Positions 1-8,552 of a DNA stretch of 64,000 nucleotides are shown here, in pieces. The translations under genes and the position numbers were made by a program. Numbering within the stretch: position 1 is the stretch's first letter; each line of letters begins with the position of its first letter. The notes under the pieces were generated by a model. That model was given only the letters and a program-made list of their open reading frames with translations, did not search any database and had not been told where the DNA came from. This DNA is from Sediminicola sp035798135 (GTDB lineage Bacteria > Bacteroidota > Bacteroidia > Flavobacteriales > Flavobacteriaceae): assembly GCA_035798135.1 (NCBI GenBank), contig JAPFBR010000001.1:868001-932000 (forward strand). Reading direction: 5' to 3'.

Positions 1-342
1 GAAGAGTTTAGAGTATTGATTGAGGAAAAAATGAAAAAAGCAAAAAGCCATTTGGATTTGCTTAAGAGTTCATATATGAATGATGGTAACAATGGTACCG
101 ATGATACCTCGCCAACTTTCAAGGCCTTCGAAGAAGGCTCCGAAACCATGAGCAAGGAGGCAAATACCCAATTGGCGATCCGTCAGGAGAAATTCATTAG
201 GGATCTTAAGAATGCTTTACAGCGTATAGAGAACAAGACCTTTGGGATATGCAGGGTTACAGGAAAGCTCATCAATAAAGAGCGATTAAAACTGGTACCC
301 CATGCCACCTTGAGCATAGAGGCAAAAAACATGCAGAGTTAA
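1..342 (+). CDS. TraR/DksA-family zinc-finger-like regulator, 5' end outside window
   Basis: The frame is open from base 1 (visible residues begin EEFRV), so the N-terminus lies to the left of the window; the TTG at 16 is internal. The visible part has the coiled-coil style helix, the acidic stretch NDGNNGTDDTSPTF, and a C-terminal finger region (GICRVTGKLI). DksA and TraR relatives bind in the RNA polymerase secondary channel. Canonical members carry four Cys in the finger; only one Cys is visible here, so zinc binding is doubtful, which I believe is common in the flavobacterial branch. A strong terminator follows. lspA lies just downstream, an arrangement I recall from other flavobacteria. 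Family call is firm; regulatory targets are unknown. Confidence 0.88.
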   Translation, partial: EEFRVLIEEKMKKAKSHLDLLKSSYMNDGNNGTDDTSPTFKAFEEGSETMSKEANTQLAIRQEKFIRDLKNALQRIENKTFGICRVTGKLINKERLKLVPHATLSIEAKNMQS

Positions 343-345
343 ATT

Positions 346-368
346 AAAAACGCCCTTGTGGGCGTTTT
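346..368 (+). terminator. Rho-independent terminator after the TraR/DksA gene
   Basis: AAAACGCCC pairs with GGGCGTTTT around a short TTGT loop and runs into a T tract, 4 bases after the stop codon. Confidence 0.9.
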
Positions 369-380
369 TTTATGCCATTT

Positions 381-1001
381 ATGAAAAATACCCTTTTAGT
401 GATCTTGTTCTTTTCATGCTATTTTCTGAATGCCCAAAAGACGGTAAAAAAGACCATTGTTGATCCAGAAACTTCTTTTATTCAAATAGATGCTGAAAAT
501 TGCTTTGAAGTGATCTTGGACACCTCCAATTCCACGGATCTTATCGTGGAGGCTGCCATGGATGGGGAATATAATCCCAATCTCTTGGTAAATGTGAGAC
601 AAGAAGGGACTACCATTTTCGTGAGTGCCGGTTTTCATCCTAATTTTATAGTTCCTAATGATAAACTAAGTGCACATAAAGTGATTTCCATAGCTTTGAA
701 GATAAATTTGCCAGACTATATCAACGCAAAGGTATATGGGACCAGTTGTAATGTTACCGCGAGTGGGCGCTACCAAAGTTTGAATGTTATCTTGGGTGAT
801 GGAAGATGTACCCTGAAAAATGTTGGTGAAAATAGCGTGGTCAGGACCCAAAGTGGGGATATTTTCTTATCCACCTCCAAGGCAACTATAACGGCTATTA
901 GCACCTATGGCGAGATTATCGAGGAATTGATACCTACCGGAAATGATAATTTCAGACTACAAACCGTAACTGGAAATATCCATCTCAAAAAAACCGAATA
1001 A
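381..1001 (+). CDS. Secreted DUF4097-like repeat protein
   Basis: The start is set at the second ATG (381) because it opens directly into a signal peptide (MKNTLLVILFFSCYFLNAQ, cleavage likely after NAQ); the ATG at 372 lies closer to the terminator of the previous gene. The mature part, about 190 residues, is beta-rich with short repeating strands (LNVILGDGRCTLKN, SVVRTQSGDIFLS, AISTYGEI, LQTVTGNIHL) typical of DUF4097/adhesin-like beta-helix proteins. It is probably exported to the periplasm or envelope. Nothing identifies a substrate. It sits between a terminator and lspA, about 35 bp before the lspA start. Confidence 0.6.
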   Translation: MKNTLLVILFFSCYFLNAQKTVKKTIVDPETSFIQIDAENCFEVILDTSNSTDLIVEAAMDGEYNPNLLVNVRQEGTTIFVSAGFHPNFIVPNDKLSAHKVISIALKINLPDYINAKVYGTSCNVTASGRYQSLNVILGDGRCTLKNVGENSVVRTQSGDIFLSTSKATITAISTYGEIIEELIPTGNDNFRLQTVTGNIHLKKTE

Positions 1002-1036
1002 TATGTCTATTTTTGACAAAACCTAGAATCCACAGA

Positions 1037-1660
1037 ATGAATTTAAAGAAGTCTATACTGCTAGTAGCAGTGATTTTATTTGTAGACCAATTGAGTAAAA
1101 TTTACATTAAGACCCATTTTGTTTTGGGAGAATCAGCAACCGTTTTTAATTGGTTCAAAATATTGTTCATTGAAAATGAAGGAGCAGCTTGGGGCACTAA
1201 ATTGAGTGATATTTTTCCTATCTCTGATGAATTGGGGAAATTGATCCTGACGGTATTTAGACTTTTTGCCATTTTGGGAATTGGGTATTGGTTGTATGAT
1301 ACAATTCAAAAAAAGGCTTCAAAAACATTGATTGTGGCTGTTTCCCTAATCTTTGCGGGAGCCCTTGGAAACATAATAGATTCCGTTTTTTATGGGGTTA
1401 TCTTTGATGATAGTTTTAACCAGGTGGCCACTTTGTTTGCCCAAGACCCTTATGGAAGTATTTTTCATGGCAAGGTCGTGGATATGCTCTATTTTCCGAT
1501 GATTGATACCACTTGGCCAAGTTGGATCCCTGTATTAGGGGGGAATAATTTTCGATTTTTTGAGCCTGTTTTTAATATAGCAGATACAGCCATAAGTACA
1601 GGTGTTGGTATTTTGATTGTATTCAATAAAAAAGCATTTGGCAAGCGTGAAGCCTCTTAG
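1037..1660 (+). CDS. lspA: Lipoprotein signal peptidase (signal peptidase II)
   Basis: Inner-membrane aspartic protease that removes signal peptides from prolipoproteins after lipidation. Four hydrophobic helices are visible, with the family motifs VDQLSK near the N-terminus, NEGAAWG, GALGNIID, and the two catalytic Asp motifs VVDMLYFP and FNIADTAIS. The ATG at 1037 gives 207 residues; an upstream TTG at 1013 would add eight polar residues and is less likely. The protein is longer than the enterobacterial enzyme (about 165 aa) owing to a periplasmic insert between GNIID and VVD and another before FNIAD, which is usual in Bacteroidetes. The window encodes many lipoprotein substrates. The stop codon overlaps the convergent folate gene by 4 bp. 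Confidence 0.95.
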   Translation: MNLKKSILLVAVILFVDQLSKIYIKTHFVLGESATVFNWFKILFIENEGAAWGTKLSDIFPISDELGKLILTVFRLFAILGIGYWLYDTIQKKASKTLIVAVSLIFAGALGNIIDSVFYGVIFDDSFNQVATLFAQDPYGSIFHGKVVDMLYFPMIDTTWPSWIPVLGGNNFRFFEPVFNIADTAISTGVGILIVFNKKAFGKREAS

Positions 1661-2217
1661 AAAGTATAAACTTTATTGGGGGTAATGCAATAATCCAAAG
1701 GAATGTCATCCGACGAAATATCATCTATATTTTCCTCTGCTTCAAAAATTGAAAGCCCTATTTTCAGAACACTGGGGTTGCATTCTTTTAAAAAGATATC
1801 GTAGTAGCCTTTACCATAACCCACTCTGTTGCCTTTGGCATCAAAAGCCAGTAAAGGCAAAAAGACCACTTCAATTTTGTTTGTAGGTACCTCTAGCCCA
1901 TCTAAAGGTTCTGGAACACCCCATTTGTTATGCTTGATAATGGTGTTGTCCGTAAGAAGAAAGTGAATTAATTTTTGACCGTCCACCATTTTGGGAAGGA
2001 CTACATTTTTATCCTTGCCTTGAAGGATGGAAAGTATAAAACTGGTGTCAACCTCCTGCTTATTAGTAATTGGAAGGAAGAGGTGATAAAAGGAAAAATT
2101 CCAAATTGGTATTGTGAGAAGGGTATTGGCTAATTGTAAGCTTTGTTCCGAAAGGTCTTCAGGGCTGATAGAATTTCTAAGGGAGAGGTTTTTTACCCGC
2201 AATTCTTTTTTCAACAT
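1657..2217 (-). CDS. 5-formyltetrahydrofolate cyclo-ligase
   Basis: A 186-residue cytosolic enzyme that converts 5-formyl-THF to 5,10-methenyl-THF using ATP, returning a stored folate to one-carbon metabolism. Recognition rests on the C-terminal signature NRVGYGKGYYD (family form GxGxGYYDR), the central WGVPEP motif and FLPLLAFD. Length fits the family (180-200 aa). It is convergent with lspA and overlaps it by 4 bp, so the two mRNAs share 3' sequence. A possible 28-codon reading frame lies 48 bp upstream on the same strand. Confidence 0.93.
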   Translation of the reverse strand: MLKKELRVKNLSLRNSISPEDLSEQSLQLANTLLTIPIWNFSFYHLFLPITNKQEVDTSFILSILQGKDKNVVLPKMVDGQKLIHFLLTDNTIIKHNKWGVPEPLDGLEVPTNKIEVVFLPLLAFDAKGNRVGYGKGYYDIFLKECNPSVLKIGLSIFEAEENIDDISSDDIPLDYCITPNKVYTF

Positions 2218-2264
2218 TTTGGTGATGATTTAAGAATGCGCAAAATAGTTAAAATAAAATGGAA

Positions 2265-2351
2265 CTACTCCTTACTGGCAACCGCAAAATATATTTTAAA
2301 AAAAAGCATTAGAATTAGATAAGTTCCAAGAGTGATAATGTAGTTTTCCAT
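2265..2351 (-). CDS. Possible 28-residue single-helix membrane peptide
   Basis: An ATG-to-TAG frame of 28 codons lies 48 bp upstream of the folate cyclo-ligase on the same strand. It begins MENYIITLGTYLILML and ends in FAVASKE, i.e. one hydrophobic helix with a short charged tail, as in many genuine small membrane proteins. In AT-rich DNA, Phe/Leu/Ile-rich frames of this size also arise by chance. No ribosome binding site is evident, as expected for Bacteroidetes. Not recognised; it could simply be 5' leader sequence. Confidence 0.28.
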   Translation of the reverse strand: MENYIITLGTYLILMLFFKIYFAVASKE

Positions 2352-2864
2352 GTATTGTACATTTTGTTCACGCTAAAAATAACTAAATTTTTCCAATATC
2401 CTCCATGAAAGGCATTTATTTCCGATGAAATGCACTTTTTTTAACATAATGTTAAAGCTTGTTCAATAATATTATCGTTCAAAAGTAATATTGATTATTA
2501 TAAAAACATGACAACCAGTATATTACAAAAAAGCGTATTCAAAATAATGCTTTACAATATTACTCTAAGAAACGACATATATTTTGATTTTCGCAGCTAA
2601 AAGAGTTTTTGTTCTACGAAATTGATATTAAAAATGTTAATAAGTATGATTATTGATAAAATCACTCCTTCTAAAATACGAAATACATAGGTCAAAACAC
2701 TCAAATCGTGTCTCTGCCATCACTATTTTGCAGCTTCAACGATATCTTATGCAAAATTGAAATTTCAATCGAATTGGAATAAAAAGATAAAAATCTGGAG
2801 TATTTATATTCTAAGGGAGTAGGTTATCTTTGTGGTAGCAATATGTTTAATAAGGTGAAAACGC
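2352..2864. other. AT-rich intergenic region upstream of uvrC
   Basis: About 510 bp, very AT-rich. Apart from a -7 promoter element near its right end I see no gene, tRNA or strong hairpin. A 30-codon plus-strand frame at 2508-2600 has no recognisable character. It probably carries the promoters of the divergent folate and uvrC transcripts. Confidence 0.5.
2825..2832 (+). promoter_or_regulatory. Bacteroidetes -7 promoter element for uvrC
   Basis: TATCTTTG matches the Bacteroidetes housekeeping-sigma -7 consensus TAnnTTTG, 32 bp before the uvrC ATG, which would give a leader of about 25-30 nt. No clear -33 TTTG is present. Confidence 0.5.
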
Positions 2865-4652
2865 ATGTCGGAGATACCAATTAAAGTTCAACTTTCAACC
2901 CTGCCCTCAAGTCCCGGTGTCTATCAATTCTACGATAGCAACGACAAAATCCTGTATGTAGGGAAGGCCAAGGATTTAAAGAAAAGGGTATCCTCTTACT
3001 TTTCCAAAACCCATGTGGTAGGGAAAACTCGGGTCTTGGTAAAAAAGATTATGGATATTAAACATATTGTCGTGGCAACTGAGTCCGACGCTCTTTTGTT
3101 GGAGAACAACCTGATCAAGAAATATCAGCCCCGCTATAATGTCTTGTTGAAGGATGACAAGACGTATCCTTGGATATGTATAAAGAATGAAAGGTTTCCA
3201 AGAATATTTCCCACTAGAAGGCATATCAAGGATGGATCTGAGTATTTTGGACCCTATACCAGTATGAAGACGGTAAAGACCTTATTGGAGCTTATTAAGA
3301 GTGTATATCCATTGCGGACCTGTAATTATGACCTGTCCAAGGAAAAAATAGAATCGGGGAAGTATAAGGTTTGCCTGGAATATCATTTGGGCAATTGTAA
3401 AGGACCTTGTGAAGGTTACCAAACACAGGAAGAGTACCATCAGGAAATACAGGATATCAGGGAGATCATAAAAGGGAATTTTAAATCGTCCCTCCAATAC
3501 TTTAAAAATCAAATGAAGGCCTATGCGGATGAGATGAGGTTTGAAGAGGCCCAACAGATCAAGGACAAGATAGATGTTTTGGAAAATTATGAGGTGAAGA
3601 GCACCATTGTTAACCCTAATATCAATAATGTTGATGTGTTTTCCATTGTTTCTGATGACCTCTATGCCTATGTCAACTTTTTACAGATATCCCATGGGTC
3701 AATTATTAGATCGCATACGCTGGAAATAAAGAAAAAATTGGACGAGGAAGACCAAGATCTTTTGGCTTTGGCTATTGTAGAAATTAGGCAACGGTTCAAT
3801 TTACTTTCCAAAGAACTATATGTTCCCTTTGAAGTGACATCGGAACCTGGGCTGAAGATTACGGTTCCCAAGATGGGGGATAAAAAGAAAATTTTGGAAC
3901 TGTCGGAGCGCAATGCAAAATACTTTAGACAAGAAAGGTTTAAGCAAGAGAAAATAATAGACCCCAATAGGCATGCCAATAGAATTATGGCTCAAATGAA
4001 AAAGGATTTGAGACTCTCTCAAGAGCCCAGGCATATTGAGTGTTTTGACAATTCGAACATACAGGGGACCAATCCCGTGGCAGCCTGTGTTGTTTTTAAG
4101 GATGGAAAACCTTCTAAAAAGGATTATAGACATTTTAATATTAAAACGGTAGATGGCCCCGATGATTTTGCCTCCATGGAGGAAGTTGTATTTAGAAGGT
4201 ACAAACGACTTTTGAATGAAGCCGAGCCCTTGCCACAGCTTATTGTCATTGATGGGGGTAAGGGACAATTATCATCGGCCCTAAAGAGCTTGGACCTATT
4301 GGGATTAAGGGGAAAAATTGCCATTATAGGTATTGCAAAGCGCTTGGAGGAGATCTATTTCCCAGGAGATTCAATTCCGTTGTATCTGAATAAAAAATCC
4401 GAATCTTTAAGAATCATTCAACAACTGCGTAATGAGGCCCACCGCTTTAGTATTACGTTACACAGGAACAAGAGAAGTAAAGGGGCCATTAATTCCGAAT
4501 TGGAGGGTATCGATGGGATTGGTGAAAAAACCGTCCAAGATTTATTGAAACAATTTAAGTCGGTGAAGCGCATAAAAGAGGCTTCGGTAGAGGATCTGGC
4601 CAAAACGGTTGGAACAGCCCGGGCAAAGAAAATTTATGAAACATTTCATTAA
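2865..4652 (+). CDS. uvrC: Excinuclease ABC subunit C
   Basis: Nuclease subunit of UvrABC nucleotide excision repair, cutting on both sides of a bulky DNA lesion. Domains in order: GIY-YIG nuclease (about 10-95; GVYQFYD and ILYVGKAKDLKKR) for the 3' incision, a UVR motif for UvrB contact (about 205-240; FEEAQQIKDKIDVLENY), the RNase-H-like C-terminal nuclease for the 5' incision (ECFDNSNIQG and IVIDGGKGQ supplying Asp residues, plus NEAHRFSI), and a C-terminal helix-hairpin-helix pair (LEGIDGIGEKTVQDLLKQF). At 595 residues it is full length. It is followed 18 bp later by the patatin gene and may be co-transcribed with it. Confidence 0.97.
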   Translation: MSEIPIKVQLSTLPSSPGVYQFYDSNDKILYVGKAKDLKKRVSSYFSKTHVVGKTRVLVKKIMDIKHIVVATESDALLLENNLIKKYQPRYNVLLKDDKTYPWICIKNERFPRIFPTRRHIKDGSEYFGPYTSMKTVKTLLELIKSVYPLRTCNYDLSKEKIESGKYKVCLEYHLGNCKGPCEGYQTQEEYHQEIQDIREIIKGNFKSSLQYFKNQMKAYADEMRFEEAQQIKDKIDVLENYEVKSTIVNPNINNVDVFSIVSDDLYAYVNFLQISHGSIIRSHTLEIKKKLDEEDQDLLALAIVEIRQRFNLLSKELYVPFEVTSEPGLKITVPKMGDKKKILELSERNAKYFRQERFKQEKIIDPNRHANRIMAQMKKDLRLSQEPRHIECFDNSNIQGTNPVAACVVFKDGKPSKKDYRHFNIKTVDGPDDFASMEEVVFRRYKRLLNEAEPLPQLIVIDGGKGQLSSALKSLDLLGLRGKIAIIGIAKRLEEIYFPGDSIPLYLNKKSESLRIIQQLRNEAHRFSITLHRNKRSKGAINSELEGIDGIGEKTVQDLLKQFKSVKRIKEASVEDLAKTVGTARAKKIYETFH

Positions 4653-4670
4653 AGACTTAACTTGACCCAT

Positions 4671-6908
4671 ATGAAAAACACATTACTCATTTGTCTGCTC
4701 TTTTTTTACTTTGGAACTATCTTTTCCCAAGAAAATGAGGTAAAAGTGGGTCTTGTGCTCAGCGGAGGTGGAGCCAAGGGCTTGGCCCATATTGGGGCGC
4801 TAAAAGTTATTGAGGCATCCGGGGTGAAAATTGATTATATAGGAGGTACTAGTATGGGAGCCATCATTGGAGCACTCTATGCCGCGGGATATTCCGCTAC
4901 AGAACTCGATTCTATTTTTCAAAATACGGATTTTGCCAATTTAATTCAGGACAACCTTCCGCGTAGTGCCAAAACGTTCTATGAAAAGGAAGATTCTGAG
5001 CGATATGCGCTGACCCTTCCTTTCAATAATTTTAGAATCTCATTTCCACAGGCCCTTTCCGGAGGCCAGAAAATATATAATGAATTGGTGAGGCTTTTGT
5101 ACCATGTTAAGGAGATAAAGGATTTTGACAAGTTGCCCATACCATTTCTGTGCGTGGCCACCAATGTGGAGACGGGGGAAGAGGTATTTCTGAAGCATGG
5201 GTACCTGCCCGAAGCCATTCTGGCCAGCGGCACCTTTCCCTCACTTTTTGAGCCCTCTGAAATAGACGGGGCAATATTAATAGATGGGGGTGTTGTGAAC
5301 AACTATCCCATCAAGGAGGTGAAGGAAATGGGAGCTAATGTTCTAATAGGGGTAGATGTACAACATGGGTTAGCTAACCGGGAGTCCCTCATGTCGGCAA
5401 CAGAAGTCTTATTGCAAATCAATAATTATAGGACGGTAAGGGATATGGTGAAAAAATCCAAGGAAACGGATATTTATATACAGCCGAATATTGAGAAATA
5501 CTCCGTAATCGCTTTTGATATGGGAAAGAAGATTGTTCGGAGCGGGGAGGTAGCTGCTAATGATAAATATGCCGAACTAAAAGAACTTGCCTTAAGACAG
5601 AATAATCCACAGACAACAAAAAAAAGAATCGAGGTCAAGGATTCGTTGTTCATTAATGGCCTTGTCTTAAAAGGGAACAACGCCTATACAAGAGGGTATA
5701 TCAAAGGGAAATTGCGCCTTAAACTTGAGAGTAAAATGTCCTTTGAAAAATTACAACAAGGAATCAACAATCTGGCTGCAACGGGGAACTTTCAATCCAT
5801 ACGTTATGAATTGGTCCCCGTTGGCAATGAGGCGGTGGATTTGGTAGTGAATTTACGGGAAAACCCAAACAAAACGTTTTTACGACTGGGACTCCATTAC
5901 AACGATTTGTACAAGAGTGCTGCCATGATAAACCTTACCAAAAAAAACATATTGTTGGATGACGATGTCTTTTCATTTGATTTTATTTTAGGGGATAAGC
6001 TCCGTTACAATTTTCAATATTATGTGGATAAGGGGCTGTACTGGAGTTTTGGCATCAACTCAAGATTTAGTGATTTTGATCATGAGATTGGGACCAGTGT
6101 CATTGCGTCCAATTTTAACACTACGGATATCAGTAATGTGAACACCATCAATCTCGACGTTACCGATTTTACAAATCAAGCATATTTACAGACCGTATGG
6201 GCGGAAGAATTTGCAATAAGCCTGGGGGTTGAGCATAAGTTTTTAAAATACAGCACAAAAACTGTAGGGGAAACCTTGATAGACGAATCATCTTCCAACA
6301 GGATTATTTTTGATAAAAGCAATTATCTCAGCACATATGGGCAGCTTACCTTGGATACCTATGACGATAAATACTTTCCAACCAGAGGGCTGTATTTCGA
6401 TGGAGATTTTCATTTGTATTTGTATTCATCGGATTTCAACAATAATTTTAGGGAATTTTCCATTGCCAAGGCCAGAATGGGGGGAGCCTTTCCCATAACA
6501 AAAAAAATATCCTTGAATTTGGAAACGGAAGGGGGATTTAAATTGGGAAAGTCAGAAGTAACTTCTTTTGATTTTGTGCTTGGCGGTTATGGTACCAATT
6601 TAATCAACAATTTTATTCCCTTTTTGGGGTATGATTTTTTGAGCTTGGTGGGGAATAGTTTTGTCAAAGCCCATGGGCGTATCGACTATGAATTTTTTCC
6701 CAAGAACCATGTTCTTCTAGCTGCAGATTTTTCACGTGTGGACGACGATATATTTAGGACAGGCCAGTGGTTCAAAAAACCTGATTACTCGGGATATGGA
6801 TTGGGGTACGGATGGGAATCTTTTATAGGCCCCGTCCAGGTAATGTACTCTTGGTCTCCCGAAATAAGAAAAGGGCATTTGTTTTTTAGTTTGGGGTATT
6901 GGTTTTAA
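4671..6908 (+). CDS. Patatin-like phospholipase fused to an Omp85-type outer-membrane barrel
   Basis: The start is taken at the ATG 4671 (MKNTLLICLLFF..IFSQ signal peptide) rather than a TTG three codons upstream. The patatin lipase domain follows immediately (about residues 25-215): oxyanion loop SGGGAKGLAH, nucleophile elbow GGTSMG, and dyad Asp in DGGVVNNYP. Next comes a POTRA-like segment (about 325-395; FINGLVLKGNNAYTRGYIKGKL) and a C-terminal beta-barrel ending LFFSLGYWF, the aromatic terminus recognised by the BAM machinery. The architecture matches PlpD-like type Vd autotransporters and Bacteroidetes RssA-like surface lipases. It presumably hydrolyses phospholipids at the cell surface or periplasm. 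All catalytic residues are present. Confidence 0.9.
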   Translation: MKNTLLICLLFFYFGTIFSQENEVKVGLVLSGGGAKGLAHIGALKVIEASGVKIDYIGGTSMGAIIGALYAAGYSATELDSIFQNTDFANLIQDNLPRSAKTFYEKEDSERYALTLPFNNFRISFPQALSGGQKIYNELVRLLYHVKEIKDFDKLPIPFLCVATNVETGEEVFLKHGYLPEAILASGTFPSLFEPSEIDGAILIDGGVVNNYPIKEVKEMGANVLIGVDVQHGLANRESLMSATEVLLQINNYRTVRDMVKKSKETDIYIQPNIEKYSVIAFDMGKKIVRSGEVAANDKYAELKELALRQNNPQTTKKRIEVKDSLFINGLVLKGNNAYTRGYIKGKLRLKLESKMSFEKLQQGINNLAATGNFQSIRYELVPVGNEAVDLVVNLRENPNKTFLRLGLHYNDLYKSAAMINLTKKNILLDDDVFSFDFILGDKLRYNFQYYVDKGLYWSFGINSRFSDFDHEIGTSVIASNFNTTDISNVNTINLDVTDFTNQAYLQTVWAEEFAISLGVEHKFLKYSTKTVGETLIDESSSNRIIFDKSNYLSTYGQLTLDTYDDKYFPTRGLYFDGDFHLYLYSSDFNNNFREFSIAKARMGGAFPITKKISLNLETEGGFKLGKSEVTSFDFVLGGYGTNLINNFIPFLGYDFLSLVGNSFVKAHGRIDYEFFPKNHVLLAADFSRVDDDIFRTGQWFKKPDYSGYGLGYGWESFIGPVQVMYSWSPEIRKGHLFFSLGYWF

Positions 6909-7090
6909 GCGGAATTATCAAAAAAAGTCATTGTTTTTTACGATATTTGTAATTCCTAAAGAATTTAAATATGCTTCAGTATAGAATTGATATAACTGCC
7001 CATCTTCGGGCCATGTGGTAAAGGCGAAAATAATTGCTTTTACATCATTATAATCAATACTTTTTTTAATTAATATATTCAATACCTATT

Positions 7091-8233
7091 ATGGCACAAT
7101 TAGATAAGACTTCATTTAAATTACCAATAGAAAATCCTGAGGCGGAAGATTTTTTACCGCTTTTGGGAACAGATTATGTGGAACTATATGTTGGTAACGC
7201 CAAGCAAGCAGCATACTACTATATGTCAGCTTGGGGTTTTCAACCTTTGGCTTATGCCGGTCTGGAAACGGGACTTAAGGACAGGGTTTCCTATGTGATC
7301 CAACAAGATAAAATACGTTTGGTTTTAACCTCTCCCTTAAAATCTGGAGGCGAAATAAACAGGCACATTGATGCCCATGGTGATGGGGTAAAAGTCATTG
7401 CCCTTTGGGTAGATGATGCCACAAAGAGTTACCAAGAAACCACCAAAAGAGGAGCAGAAAGTTATTTGCAGCCCAAGACGTTGGAAGATGCCAATGGAAA
7501 GGCGGTGGTATCTGGGATACATACCTATGGAGAGACCGTCCACTTGTTTGTGGAAAGAAGTGATTATAAGGGGGTGTTTATGCCCGGGTTTAAAGCTTGG
7601 GACCCACTGTACAAACCTACAGATGTAGGGCTTAAATTTATAGACCACATGGTAGGCAACGTGGGATGGAATGAGATGAACAAATGGTGCCAGTTCTATG
7701 AAAAGGTAATGGGCTTTGCGCAATTGGTGTCTTTTGACGACAAGGATATCTCTACCGAATACACGGCCCTTATGAGTAAGGTGATGAGCAACGGTAATGG
7801 AAGGATCAAATTTCCGATCAACGAACCTGCGGAGGGAAAGAAAAAATCGCAAATAGAGGAATACATTGAGTTCTATAATGGTGCAGGGGTGCAGCACATG
7901 GCCATGGCCACAGATAATATCATAGAAACGGTTACCGCATTAAAAAATAGAGGAGTCGAATTTTTGACAGTGCCCGCCTCCTATTACGAGGACGTACTTG
8001 ACCGTGTGGGTGAAATAGACGAGGATTTGGAGCCTTTATCAAAACTGGGCATCTTAATCGATAGGGATGAGGAAGGGTATTTACTACAAATATTTACCAA
8101 ACCAATTTTAGATCGTCCAACAATGTTTATTGAGATCATTCAGCGTAAGGGAGCAAAATCTTTTGGGAAAGGTAATTTCAAGGCTCTATTTGAGGCCATA
8201 GAAAGAGAGCAAGAGTCAAGGGGGACCCTCTAA
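7091..8233 (+). CDS. hppD: 4-hydroxyphenylpyruvate dioxygenase
   Basis: Fe(II) enzyme of tyrosine and phenylalanine degradation: 4-hydroxyphenylpyruvate plus O2 gives homogentisate and CO2. The 380-residue length and two tandem VOC (glyoxalase-like) halves fit the family. The iron-binding facial triad is visible in the C-terminal half as His186 (FIDHMVGN), His269 (GVQHMAMAT) and Glu348 (MFIEIIQRKG); the conserved C-terminal GKGNFKALFEAIE is intact. No homogentisate dioxygenase is in the window. The 180 bp upstream have no gene. A probable small RNA lies downstream. Confidence 0.96.
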   Translation: MAQLDKTSFKLPIENPEAEDFLPLLGTDYVELYVGNAKQAAYYYMSAWGFQPLAYAGLETGLKDRVSYVIQQDKIRLVLTSPLKSGGEINRHIDAHGDGVKVIALWVDDATKSYQETTKRGAESYLQPKTLEDANGKAVVSGIHTYGETVHLFVERSDYKGVFMPGFKAWDPLYKPTDVGLKFIDHMVGNVGWNEMNKWCQFYEKVMGFAQLVSFDDKDISTEYTALMSKVMSNGNGRIKFPINEPAEGKKKSQIEEYIEFYNGAGVQHMAMATDNIIETVTALKNRGVEFLTVPASYYEDVLDRVGEIDEDLEPLSKLGILIDRDEEGYLLQIFTKPILDRPTMFIEIIQRKGAKSFGKGNFKALFEAIEREQESRGTL

Positions 8234-8344
8234 AAAGAGGTGTTTTTCTTAATGATTTCCTAAAATTGATTCAAAATATATAAACAACTGTTAAAGGTAA
8301 AGTTAAAGTCCGTTAAAACGGATTTAGATACAAGAGTTATAATC

Positions 8345-8460
8345 TAACTTTGTCCTCAAGTAAGGGGTGGTTCCCTTACAACTTTAAGTATTGGTTTTTC
8401 ATAATTTAAAGTTTGGTTGGTTATTTAGGAAAAGCCCAGTTTTAAAACTGGGCTTTTTTT
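8345..8460 (+). ncRNA. Probable three-hairpin small RNA with its own promoter and terminator
   Basis: This fills most of the 319-bp gap between hppD and the DUF3108 gene. A -7 element TAACTTTG (8345-8352) predicts a start near 8358. The transcript would then form hairpin 1, GTAAGGG (8360-8366) with CCCTTAC (8373-8379); hairpin 2, AACTTTAA (8380-8387) with TTAAAGTT (8406-8413); and a perfect 13-bp terminator stem (8431-8443 with 8444-8456) followed by T residues to 8460. A palindrome, TCCGT-TAAA-ACGGA (8309-8322), lies just upstream of the promoter. No open frame fits the transcript. It could be a trans-acting sRNA, for instance of the Flavo-1 type, or only the hppD terminator region. Confidence 0.55.
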
Positions 8461-8552
8461 GTGCATAATAGTTTGGAACAAAATTTGTTTAAATAACTAT
8501 AAATCAAAAATAGGATAGACTTGTTTTACTATTTTTACCTTAACCTTAGAAA

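Noticed and set aside
2508..2600. 30-codon plus-strand frame upstream of uvrC
   Set aside because: No coding character, no context, and expected by chance in AT-rich DNA.
6971..7021. 16-codon frame before hppD
   Set aside because: Too short and without any pattern; probably leader sequence.
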